DNA of 64,000 nt from an uncultured Acetatifactor sp. (GTDB lineage Bacteria; Bacillota; Clostridia; Lachnospirales; Lachnospiraceae): positions 4,988-68,987 of the forward strand of contig CAJUSI010000066.1 of assembly GCA_910589035.1 (NCBI GenBank), written 5' to 3'. The notes beneath the pieces are model-generated. The model made no database searches and was not told the origin of the DNA. It worked only from the letters and a program-made list of their open reading frames with translations. Position numbers and translations under genes: made by a program. This document shows, piece by piece, positions 26,298-33,791 of this stretch; positions within the stretch are counted from its first letter, which is position 1; the number at the start of each line of letters is the position of its first letter.

Positions 26298-26885
26298 ATG
26301 ATTGAACGCGGGTTATATTATAGGAAGCAAATGCGGCTTCCTATAATCGAATGCGGCGCAAAGGACGCGCCTTTTATCAGAAGCATAGAGATTGCTTCTG
26401 ATAAGTTTATATTATGCAACCACGGATTTTGCACAAATGATAAAAAATAACGGTGGCATCTGGAACGACACCAAACATCGCCCCATGGTCTGCCTTATCA
26501 AGTCGAAGGAGCATGACGGAATCTATTGGGCCATCCCGATGGGGAAGCTAAATCATCGTAATGATGCAGGGCAAAAACGATTGCATTTTTACATGAGTCT
26601 TCCCGAAAGGGATATCCGCTCCTGTTATTACCATCTGGGACGCACATCCTCACAATCCATTTTCTTCATCAGCGATGTCATACCAATCACAGATAAATAC
26701 ATAGAAGGAATCCATGTAGGCGGAGATAACAGGCATTACGTCATAAAGAACAAAAAGCTGTTTTCTGAGTTGGAACGAAAGCTGTTTCGAATCCTGTCTG
26801 TCGAAAACACAAAGAAAAACTGCTTTCACAGCATATCACGGATGTAAAGCTCTTTCTGCTGCAGGAACTTGACTCCAAAAAATAA
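26298..26885 (+). pseudogene. ToxN/AbiQ-like type III toxin endoribonuclease, interrupted
   Basis: Only plus-strand gene in the window. The longest intact frame (TTG 26392 to 26847) reads TDFAQMIKNNGGIWNDTKHR, RPMVCLIK, IYWAIPMGKL and VGGDNRHYVIKNK, the layout of ToxN/AbiQ RNA endonucleases. The true start is probably ATG 26298 after GGAGAG: it encodes MIERGLYY, then a 94-bp insertion (26322-26415) shifts the frame. Removing one TTATATTAT copy and the insert joins MIERGLYY directly to ATTDFAQMIK in frame. Near the end, one A seems lost from an A-run at about 26815-26819; restoring it gives KLLSQHITDVKLFLLQEL and a stop at 26885. The toxin is therefore probably inactive or severely altered. 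Confidence 0.75.
26322..26406. mobile_element. 85-bp triple-hairpin element inserted in the toxin gene
   Basis: Flanked by 9-bp direct repeats TTATATTAT (26313-26321 and 26407-26415), as expected of a target-site duplication. It folds into three consecutive hairpins: TATAGGAAGC/GCTTCCTATA (first arm enters the target repeat), GGCGC/GCGCC, and TATCAGAAGC/GCTTCTGATA. No coding capacity; a REP- or MITE-like insert. Confidence 0.65.
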
Positions 26886-26937
26886 CGCGCAAGTCTCGCT
26901 TACCTCCTGCCTTTTATCAGAAAAAATTGTTCCCTTT

Positions 26938-27123
26938 TCAACAGTCTATTTCAAATATCAGGTCGATGTCTTTCATTTTTCCGTTCATGTCGATATAGAC
27001 AGGAACCCAGCCCGCGTAACGGTATCCTTTTGCCGCGTATTCGTCTATGATTTTCCGGTGCTCTTCCTGCTCCGCGTCGAAGAAGCCTCCCATATGGACA
27101 TTTACGTACTCATATTTCTTCAT
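26938..27123 (-). CDS. DUF4177 domain protein
   Basis: A 61-aa protein matching the DUF4177 pattern: MKKYEYVNVHMGGFF, then HRKIIDEYAAKGYRYAGWVP and a DIDLIFE end. Function unknown. AGGAGG lies 6 bases before ATG 27123. It is the last gene of the microcompartment cluster on this strand and is convergent with the toxin-antitoxin locus. It may be unrelated to the compartment. Confidence 0.8.
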   Translation of the reverse strand: MKKYEYVNVHMGGFFDAEQEEHRKIIDEYAAKGYRYAGWVPVYIDMNGKMKDIDLIFEIDC

Positions 27124-27289
27124 GTTCGTCCTCCTGACCAAGATATGCCGGAACCAGCTTCCTCCTTTTAACTCCTAACTCCCGGCATACCGGAAGAGAA
27201 TTTTCCCAAAAAGCAATTCCGTTGTTTCGCTCTGATCCTGATAAGCCGGAAGCTGATCTGCCGAATTACCGGGGTTCGCCGCTTCGCAC

Positions 27290-27838
27290 CTACAGAATGG
27301 ACTTGCAGATCTGGGGGTCGGGATGTGCGATCACGGTGGAATCCAGGTACATGCCGCTCTCGCCCACGCTGGCCTTCGCTCTGGAGATGGCAGCCTCCAC
27401 GGCGGAGACTTCCCCGCAGAGGAAGACGTAGGATTTGCCGCACATTCCTTTGGCGATGCGCAGTTCGATCAGCTCCACGTCCGCGGTTTTGGCGGCCACG
27501 TCGGCGGCCACGATAATCGCGGAGGCGTCGTAGGTCTCCAGGATTCCCAGGGAGCTGATGTGCTCTATGTGGGTGGTGCCGTAAATGGCGGGGAAGATGC
27601 CCTCGTGGGGGTTGCCCAGGACGAAGCTGTCAATGAGCTGTTCTCCGTACTGCACCTTGGCGGTATCCACCGCCGCGTCCACGGCACTTAAGTCTCCCGT
27701 GATCAGGGCGATGTATTTGCCGGGGCAGACGGTCTGGGCCTCTATAAGTTCCACCGCCGCCGTCTTCACCATGGCGTCCGCCGCGGTCACTCCGGTGGAA
27801 ACCGTCTTAAATTCTATCATTCCTAGCGCCTTTGCCAT
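27290..27838 (-). CDS. pduT: BMC-T shell protein, PduT-like
   Basis: Tandem-domain (two BMC domains, ~90 residues each) shell protein forming a trimeric pseudohexamer in the microcompartment facet. LGMIEFKTVSTGVTAADAMV opens the first domain and LGILETYDASAIIVAADVA the second. Cys38 (AQTVCPGKY) is at the position where PduT proteins bind a [4Fe-4S] cluster in the pore, so it probably carries electrons across the shell. The upstream pduS-like gene supports this. GGAGGG precedes the ATG. Confidence 0.92.
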   Translation of the reverse strand: MAKALGMIEFKTVSTGVTAADAMVKTAAVELIEAQTVCPGKYIALITGDLSAVDAAVDTAKVQYGEQLIDSFVLGNPHEGIFPAIYGTTHIEHISSLGILETYDASAIIVAADVAAKTADVELIELRIAKGMCGKSYVFLCGEVSAVEAAISRAKASVGESGMYLDSTVIAHPDPQICKSIL

Positions 27839-27897
27839 AGGGCATTCCCTCCTAATTCCCGTGCTGATTTGTTCAGCGGTATTCTCTGCGAATCATT

Positions 27898-29247
27898 TTA
27901 TTTGTCTGTAATCAATATATATTTGTCCGTGACTTCCCGCACGATGCCGTCCATGGAGGCGTGGATTCCCACGCTCAGGCCATCGGCAGGTTTGGCGATG
28001 CACTGGCCCCGTTTCACTTTGTCTCCCGGGTTCACGGCGGCCAGGGCGGGAGCGCCGATGTGCTGGCCGAGCATGATTTTCACTTTGTGAATCAGCCCTT
28101 CCTCTTTCCAGTACTCATCGGGCTGCAGGGGGGCGTCTACATTGTACTTCGACAGGCCCAGTCTCGCTTCCAGCCTCTCCTCCGGCGCTTTTCGGTATTC
28201 CCGGCTCTCCCTCACCGGAGCCGGCTTCACGTCTGCGGGCGGTTTCACGCCTGCTTTGCGCAGTCCCAGTTTGTAGTCCGCAATCAGGCTTCTGGGGGCA
28301 AGTCCCTGGGGGCAGGAAAAGTTCTCGCAGAGACCGCAGGAGCTGCAGAACATGGTGTTCAGGAAGACGTTGGTGTCCTGGAAGTCCTGGTTGGCGGCGC
28401 TGCGCATGAATTTGTGGGGCTCGATGGGGTGTCCCAGCGCGTGGCGGGGACAGAGGCTGGTGCAGGTCTCGCACTGGCAGCAGGAGGAGGCCGCTCTCTT
28501 CAGGTCTATGGCGGCATTTCTGTTCTTGCGGCGAATCAGAGTGTGGCTTTTATCCAGCACTATGATGGCGTTGGTGGTTTTGGTCACCACATTGTTTTCC
28601 TCCTGGAGGCTGCCCATCATGGGGCCTCCCACCAGGTAAGCGGGATCTTTCACTGTGATTTTGCCTGCGTAGGCGACTGTGTCCCGGATGGAGGCACCCA
28701 GGGGCACGCGGACGGTTACGGGATGTTCCACTTCTCCCACCACAGACACCAGCTTATCGGTGACGGGAGTCTTCTTCTCCACTGCCCGCCAGGCGTTGTA
28801 GACTGTCTCCACGTTGAAGACAGCCACGCCTTCTTCGATGGGGAGTCCGCCCGGGCGGATGACTCTGCCGGTGGCTTCATAGATGAGAACCACTTCGTCG
28901 CCCATGGGATAGGCGCTGTCCAGGAGGTGTATGCGCATATTGGGGTATGCGTCAATGTATCTCTCAATCGCCTTTACGGCGCTCTTATATTCTGCTTTGA
29001 TGCCAATGACGGCTTCCCCCGCTTCCACTAAGCGGGCTATCTCGTCAAAGGTGCGCAGGATTTCTTCTGCGTGTTGTTCCAGAAGCTGTCTGTGGAGCTT
29101 TAGGAGCGGTTCACATTCCGCGCAGTTCATTATAATAATTTCTGCCCTTTGGTCCAGCTTGGCGTAGGTAGGGAAGCCTGCTCCCCCCGCTCCCACGATG
29201 CCGTTCTCCCGCAGGATCTCTTTCATAGTCTGAATTTCCATACTCAT
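27898..29247 (-). CDS. pduS: PduS/RnfC-like electron-transfer flavoprotein
   Basis: RnfC-related protein with an N-terminal GIVGAGGAGFPTYAKL NADH/FMN region, a SLBB-like middle, two iron-sulfur motifs (CCQCETCTSLCP and CSSCGLCENFSCP) and a C-terminal biotinyl-like domain. PduS proteins recycle NADH or reduce cofactors at the shell, often with PduT, whose gene follows 60 bp downstream. ATG 29247 is preferred, after GGGCGG; the frame runs open to 29310 through the bmcP stop. Confidence 0.9.
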   Translation of the reverse strand: MSMEIQTMKEILRENGIVGAGGAGFPTYAKLDQRAEIIIMNCAECEPLLKLHRQLLEQHAEEILRTFDEIARLVEAGEAVIGIKAEYKSAVKAIERYIDAYPNMRIHLLDSAYPMGDEVVLIYEATGRVIRPGGLPIEEGVAVFNVETVYNAWRAVEKKTPVTDKLVSVVGEVEHPVTVRVPLGASIRDTVAYAGKITVKDPAYLVGGPMMGSLQEENNVVTKTTNAIIVLDKSHTLIRRKNRNAAIDLKRAASSCCQCETCTSLCPRHALGHPIEPHKFMRSAANQDFQDTNVFLNTMFCSSCGLCENFSCPQGLAPRSLIADYKLGLRKAGVKPPADVKPAPVRESREYRKAPEERLEARLGLSKYNVDAPLQPDEYWKEEGLIHKVKIMLGQHIGAPALAAVNPGDKVKRGQCIAKPADGLSVGIHASMDGIVREVTDKYILITDK

Positions 29248-29306
29248 ACCATTCCGCCCGGTTTTACGGGCATACGATTTATACTCCGCTGTCCCTGCAG
29301 CGCATA

Positions 29307-29552
29307 TCATTCATCCACAATTCCCACAATCGCCGCATCCACAGGCGCATTCTCCATGCCGACCCTGGCCGCGCTTCCCGTCGCCACCAGGACCATCTCC
29401 CCGATGCCTGCGCCTATATTGTCTATGGCCACAAAGCGGGCGGCTCCGGAAGCCATTTCTTCCAGAGGTTCCACAATCATAAACTTATTTCCGATTAGTT
29501 TTTCACTTTTTCTCGTGGAAACTATACTTCCCACCACTCTGCCTACAATCAT
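29307..29552 (-). CDS. BMC-P pentameric vertex protein (EutN/CcmL family)
   Basis: About 81 aa from ATG 29552. The EutN/CcmL fold begins MIVGRVVGSIVSTRKSEKL and ends with VDAAIVGIVDE. Five copies cap each vertex of the icosahedral shell. Exactly one copy is present, sufficient to close the shell made by the BMC-H and BMC-T proteins here. Confidence 0.93.
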   Translation of the reverse strand: MIVGRVVGSIVSTRKSEKLIGNKFMIVEPLEEMASGAARFVAIDNIGAGIGEMVLVATGSAARVGMENAPVDAAIVGIVDE

Positions 29553-29600
29553 GGTATGTATCTCCAATCCTATCCTGTCCGTCGCGTCTGAATAACGCAA

Positions 29601-29861
29601 TATTTATAACCCCGGGTTCCCTGTGTCTGGCAGCTCTGATTCTTTTGGGGATCGTCTGGTCAAAGTTCTGTTGTTGCGAAGCAGTTGGCAGGAATTGTTA
29701 AAACCATTTTTTACAATTCCCTATTCACGGCCTCAAGCATATGGTTCCCCGATGCGGATTATACCGGTGAGACTGCCGCACGGGGTTTCTATTTGTCCGC
29801 TGCGGCAGTTCTCCCCGTGAATGTTTTCTCTTTTCTCTCCCGCCATCCTCTCTGCGGATGC
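29601..29861. other. Gap between pduL and bmcP
   Basis: 261 bp without a recognisable gene, hairpin or promoter; presumably an untranslated spacer in the operon. Confidence 0.5.
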
Positions 29862-30506
29862 TCAGGAGAGGATGGTCACCTTGTCGCCGGTCTTGATCTT
29901 GCTGGCGTTGGCCTCGTCCGTGTCGATGTGCATTTCCAGCGTGAAGCTGTCGCTGGCACGGATTTTCACCTGGTTAAATACGGTGCCCCGTTCGTTGTCC
30001 GCTTTCACGGACACGATGTCGCCGTCATGTACGCCTGCAGCCATGGCGTCCGCCGGGGACATATGGATGTGGCGCATGGCGATGATGCAGCCCTCTTTCA
30101 GGTATATGACACCCTTGGGGCCCACCACGGCGATGGGCGCGCTGCCGGCTACGTTTCCGGACTCCCGGATGGGTGCGGCCACGCCCAGCTTCATGGCATC
30201 CGTGGCGGATATTTCCAGCTGGGAGGCCTTTCTGACCGGACCCAGCACTCTCACATTTTCGATGGCCCGCAGTTTGATGCCCACCACGGTCACTGTCTCA
30301 TTGCAGGCATACTGCCCGCCCATGAGCTCCTTCTTCTTCGTCAGATGATATCCCTCTCCGAAGAGGACTTCCACATGCTCCTGGGTGAGGTGGATATGTC
30401 TTGCGGACACTCCCACGGGCACCTGGTAGCCGTTGGATTTCTCCTCCATTTTATTCAGGGTCTGCAGCACCATCTGCGTGATCATTTCAACGGTACGCTG
30501 TTCCAT
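29862..30506 (-). CDS. pduL: Phosphate propanoyltransferase PduL
   Basis: Compartment phosphotransacylase that turns propionyl-CoA (or acetyl-CoA) into acyl-phosphate and recycles CoA inside the shell. Zinc-binding His motifs are visible: SARHIHL, AMRHIHMS and LEMHIDTDEAN. The first ~20 residues (MEQRTVEMITQMVLQTLNKM) form an amphipathic helix typical of an encapsulation peptide, so it should be located in the lumen. 214 aa is the normal length. Confidence 0.95.
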   Translation of the reverse strand: MEQRTVEMITQMVLQTLNKMEEKSNGYQVPVGVSARHIHLTQEHVEVLFGEGYHLTKKKELMGGQYACNETVTVVGIKLRAIENVRVLGPVRKASQLEISATDAMKLGVAAPIRESGNVAGSAPIAVVGPKGVIYLKEGCIIAMRHIHMSPADAMAAGVHDGDIVSVKADNERGTVFNQVKIRASDSFTLEMHIDTDEANASKIKTGDKVTILS

Positions 30507-30785
30507 GTTGTTCCTCCAACCTCCCGAAACTTCCCTTGCACCCCGTCACACCAATATGGACCGCACTGAGAGACAATGGAATGCGCTCTTCGCGAGCCGC
30601 CTGCAATAGAATCCAAGTACAGGATTCTGTTGAAATATTGTCAGGCATTGTCATATATTGTCATGAGTGACGAACAGGCGCAAGTCCGGCAGAATGCCCG
30701 CAAAAGCAGGCTTTGTACTCATGGTGAATGGGGTTCGCCTGGGCACCCTGCCCGGAATGACGTGAATTCAAAGTCTTCATTCCGC
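30507..30785. other. Gap between the first PduA-like gene and pduL
   Basis: 279 bp without a gene. A perfect 7-bp hairpin AGAATCC/GGATTCT lies at 30608-30628, and ATTGTCA recurs three times just after it (30638-30663). There is no T-run, so it is not a standard terminator; it might stabilise or process the mRNA. Confidence 0.45.
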
Positions 30786-31067
30786 TTACGCTTTTACCTT
30801 GGGAAGAATCATCTCCACATCGTTATGAGGCCTGGGAATTACATGGGTAGCCACCAGCTCGCCCAGCTTGGATGCGCTGGATGCGCCCGCTTCCACAGAA
30901 GACTTCACGGCTCCCACATCGCCTCTTACCATAACGGTCACCAGTCCGGAACCGATCTTCTCGGTACCTACCAGGCTTACATTTGCTGCCTTGCACATTG
31001 CGTCCGCAGCCTCAATCGCCGCTACAAGACCTCTTGTTTCCACCATTCCTAATGCTTCCTGTGCCAT
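30786..31067 (-). CDS. BMC-H shell protein (PduA-like)
   Basis: A 93-aa single-domain hexameric shell protein beginning MAQEALGMVETRGLVAAIEA with the pore loop KIGSG typical of PduA-type shells that pass diols and aldehydes. It is nearly identical to the product at 31582 (differences at scattered positions), indicating a recent duplication within the operon. Confidence 0.95.
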   Translation of the reverse strand: MAQEALGMVETRGLVAAIEAADAMCKAANVSLVGTEKIGSGLVTVMVRGDVGAVKSSVEAGASSASKLGELVATHVIPRPHNDVEMILPKVKA

Positions 31068-31134
31068 TTCTTTTTCCTCCTATTATTCTCTTGGAAACTG
31101 CTTAAAACAACCTGCAAATTTACAGATTATCTTC

Positions 31135-31473
31135 TTAAACTTCCTGAATCGTCCTCGCGTCAAGGGTATTCATCTGCGCCTCTTTGTTCATGAATCTGCT
31201 GGCGCTCAGGTCGACAAGCCTCATAATCTCCTCATGGGGATTGGCAATGATGCCGCTGGCCACCGGCCTTTTGATGGCTTTGGCCGTTGCCGCTTCCACC
31301 GCCTCAGTGACGGCCGCCACATCGCCTTTTACCACAATGGTGACCAGTCTGCCGCCCAGCTTCCTCTCCCAGGTGGCCAGCTCCACGCCGGAGGTCTTGC
31401 ACATGATGTCCAGCGCATCCACCGCTGCCACCACGCCTGTAATTTCAATAAAACCCAATGATGTACCGCTCAT
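31135..31473 (-). CDS. BMC-H shell protein with C-terminal extension
   Basis: A 112-aa BMC domain protein beginning MSGTSLGFIEITGVVAAVDA. The pore loop is KLGGR rather than KIGSG, and about 22 extra residues follow the domain (FMNKEAQMNTLDARTIQEV). It is thus a distinct hexamer type, possibly with another permeability or with the tail lying on one shell face. Confidence 0.93.
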   Translation of the reverse strand: MSGTSLGFIEITGVVAAVDALDIMCKTSGVELATWERKLGGRLVTIVVKGDVAAVTEAVEAATAKAIKRPVASGIIANPHEEIMRLVDLSASRFMNKEAQMNTLDARTIQEV

Positions 31474-31581
31474 TTTCCGGCTCCTTTGCTTTTCTGCCTC
31501 TGCCGCTGCAAAATCCTGTCCCGCCGGCAGGCTCCCGTGACTTATTTCCCTGTGGGAGCAGCCGTGTGTCTGAGGGTTTAC

Positions 31582-31857
31582 TCAGATTTTGGGCAGGATT
31601 TTTTCCACGTCGCTGTGAGGTCTGGGGATCACATGTGCCGCCACCAGCTCGCCCAGTCTGCTTGCCGCCGCGGAACCGCTCTCAACGGAGGCTTTCACCG
31701 CTCCCACGTCGCCGCGCACCATGACGGTAACCAGTCCGGAGCCGATCTTCTCGGTGCCCACCAGGGTTACCTCCGCCGATTTGGTCATCGCATCGGCTGC
31801 CTCGATGGCCGCCGTCAGTCCTCTTGTCTCTACCATTCCCAATGCTTCCTGTGCCAT
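31582..31857 (-). CDS. BMC-H shell protein (PduA-like, second copy)
   Basis: A 91-aa hexameric shell protein, almost the same as that at 30786, with pore loop KIGSG. ATG 31857 is chosen because AAGGAG precedes it; the frame continues to 31884 upstream. Two such copies separated by the KLGGR-type paralogue suggest a duplication with an inserted third gene. Confidence 0.95.
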   Translation of the reverse strand: MAQEALGMVETRGLTAAIEAADAMTKSAEVTLVGTEKIGSGLVTVMVRGDVGAVKASVESGSAAASRLGELVAAHVIPRPHSDVEKILPKI

Positions 31858-32045
31858 AGTATTCTCCTTTCCTTCTCTGCACACTCGTCAATACTCTGTA
31901 ATCCATTTCGTCGGGTTGATACTGCATGCCCCTGCAATTTGCGGCAGGCTGCAGCAAATCCTCAATCCTTATTGTAGTTTTCAGACCGCCGGCCATATAG
32001 GTCCAACCTGAATGGATCCGTAAATCCCGGCAGCCTTTCGGTCTG

Positions 32046-32414
32046 TCAGTTCTTGTCAAACGCGCTGATTTTCAGCATTTTCCCGGTGTCTCCGGTAGGC
32101 CTGGCGATGATATGCCGCTGCACCACGCCGGTGAGGGATTTTGCCACCGCCTCGCCCGCCTCCATGGCCGCTTCCACCGCTGCCACGCTTCCCCGGAATT
32201 TCACCGTCACCAGAAGGGGAACCGGCAGCGCGTCAGCGTTTGCAGGTTTGTTTTTGTCAAACACCTCAAGCCTCACGTCCGCGGCCTTGCAGCCTGCGTC
32301 GGCTGCCATGAAGGCGCAGACCAGGCCGAACACTTCCAGCAGTCCCACCGCTTCTTCCGTGTGATTTCCGTCTTCCATGGAATTTTTTTCTTCTATGGAA
32401 ATCTTTTTTTCCAT
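32046..32414 (-). CDS. Divergent BMC-H shell protein
   Basis: A 122-aa BMC protein with a charged ~22-residue N-terminal extension (MEKKISIEEKNSMEDGNHTE) before the domain start VGLLEVFGLVCAFMAADAG. The pore region is enlarged (DKNKPANADALPVPLLVTV) and lacks the KIGSG loop. It therefore probably forms a different pore. GAGG lies 7 bases before the ATG. First shell gene after the alcohol dehydrogenase. Confidence 0.9.
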   Translation of the reverse strand: MEKKISIEEKNSMEDGNHTEEAVGLLEVFGLVCAFMAADAGCKAADVRLEVFDKNKPANADALPVPLLVTVKFRGSVAAVEAAMEAGEAVAKSLTGVVQRHIIARPTGDTGKMLKISAFDKN

Positions 32415-32449
32415 TTATTTTCCTCGCTTCCCCGGCCGTCTCACAGCCC

Positions 32450-32509
32450 TTATTCTATGGAATTCTTTTCCTCCAAGAAAATCTTTTCCTGTGGAAGGTC
32501 TTTTTCCAT
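32450..32509 (-). other. 19-codon open frame resembling the 5' end of the divergent BMC-H gene
   Basis: ATG to TAA encodes MEKDLPQEKIFLEEKNSIE, echoing MEKKISIEEKNSMED of the next gene. It has no clear ribosome site. It is probably a duplicated gene start or a small upstream frame rather than a functional protein. Confidence 0.4.
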
Positions 32510-32564
32510 GGATAACTTTATCTATTTTTCGGACTTAGGGCAGCCGGTTTCGTGTCACCTCTGC

Positions 32565-33776
32565 TTATTTGTTGATGATTGCGATTTTCAGCCCCGTCAT
32601 GGCCAGGTTGGTCTTCAGCGCCTCGTTGATCTCCTCCAGGGGATAGGTGTGAGTGATCAGCCTGTCGATGGGGAGACCGATCCTCTTTGCGCTCTTGAGG
32701 AAATCAAAGGTTGTGGCGTAATCTCTCAGGGTGTACACCCAGGAGCCCACGGTGGTAATCTCCTTGGAACAGATGTCAAAATGCGGGTTGATGGTGGCAT
32801 CTCCGCCGTTGATGAAGAATCCCAGCTCGCAAAGTCCGCCGCCGTTGCGGATGAACTTGTAGATGTTGGAATGTCCCGCCGGGGAGCCGGTGCACTGGAA
32901 GGCAAAATCCGCCAGATGCCCTTCGCATTTCTCCTGCACCGCCGCCGTCAAAGCCTCGATTCCCTTGTGGTCCTTGAAGTTCACGGAGTCGGAGGCTCCC
33001 AGCTCCTTTGCAAAGTCAAGGCGTTTCTGTTCTCCGTCTACGGCCACGATCCTGTTGATGCCCATGGTGCGCAGGATGGCGATGCAGATGAGGCCGATGG
33101 GGCCGCAGCCCTGTACCACCACTCTGCTGTTGAAGCGCAGGATTCCGGTGCTCTTGGCTCTCTCCACCGCGTGGATCAGCACGGCGCAGGGCTCGATGAG
33201 GACGCGGGAGTACAGGTCCAGATCGCTCACGTTGAATACGGTGGAGCCCTTGCGGATCAGGATGTAGTCGGAAAACCAGCCGTTTAAGTGGATGTCGTCG
33301 TCGGGAAGAAGCCCGTACACGTCGGCTCCGCCCACGTTCTGTTTGTTCAGGTCGTACATGGTGATGTCGGGGTTGTCCTTGAAGATCATGCAGGTGACGA
33401 CTTTATCGCCTATATTCAGGTCCTTGCCTGCGCTGTCTTTCTTCACGTTCTTTCCCATCTTCACGATCTCGCCGGTTCCCTCGTGTCCCAGGGCCACGGG
33501 AATCAGGCCGAAGGGGTCTCTCTTGAATTCGTGGGCGTCCGTGCCGCAGACGCCGCAGCCCTCCACTTTCACCAGCATGTCGTCGTCGCCCACTTCGGGC
33601 ATGGGGAATTCTTTTACGTCAAAATGCTCCAGGCTGGTGAGCATTGCCACATGGGCCGTCCTGGGTATGGGCCCGCCCGCGGCGCTGCCGCCGTTCCCGG
33701 GAGCAGCGCTCACGGATCCGGACATGCTGGCCAGCACCTGTTTTACGATCTCTTCTATCTGTGCCGTATCTGCCAT
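32565..33776 (-). CDS. Zinc-dependent alcohol dehydrogenase with encapsulation peptide
   Basis: MDR-family dehydrogenase with catalytic zinc motif GCGVCGTDAHEF and GHEGTGEIV. The N-terminal ~18 residues (ADTAQIEEIVKQVLASM) form an amphipathic helix joined by a Gly/Ala/Ser linker to the enzyme, the layout of an encapsulation peptide. In the compartment it would reduce propionaldehyde to propanol or lactaldehyde to 1,2-propanediol, regenerating NAD. ATG 33776 follows GAGGAG; a TTG start two codons earlier is possible. Confidence 0.9.
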   Translation of the reverse strand: MADTAQIEEIVKQVLASMSGSVSAAPGNGGSAAGGPIPRTAHVAMLTSLEHFDVKEFPMPEVGDDDMLVKVEGCGVCGTDAHEFKRDPFGLIPVALGHEGTGEIVKMGKNVKKDSAGKDLNIGDKVVTCMIFKDNPDITMYDLNKQNVGGADVYGLLPDDDIHLNGWFSDYILIRKGSTVFNVSDLDLYSRVLIEPCAVLIHAVERAKSTGILRFNSRVVVQGCGPIGLICIAILRTMGINRIVAVDGEQKRLDFAKELGASDSVNFKDHKGIEALTAAVQEKCEGHLADFAFQCTGSPAGHSNIYKFIRNGGGLCELGFFINGGDATINPHFDICSKEITTVGSWVYTLRDYATTFDFLKSAKRIGLPIDRLITHTYPLEEINEALKTNLAMTGLKIAIINK

Positions 33777-33791
33777 TTTCAATCTCCTCTC

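Noticed and set aside
26392..26847. Toxin starting at TTG 26392 as an intact gene
   Set aside because: TTG lies in an inserted hairpin with no ribosome site, while ATG 26298 with GGAGAG gives the proper N-terminus once the 94-bp insertion is removed.
27160..27200. Terminator after the BMC-T gene
   Set aside because: A CCGGTATGCCGG palindrome exists but is short and has no following T-run.
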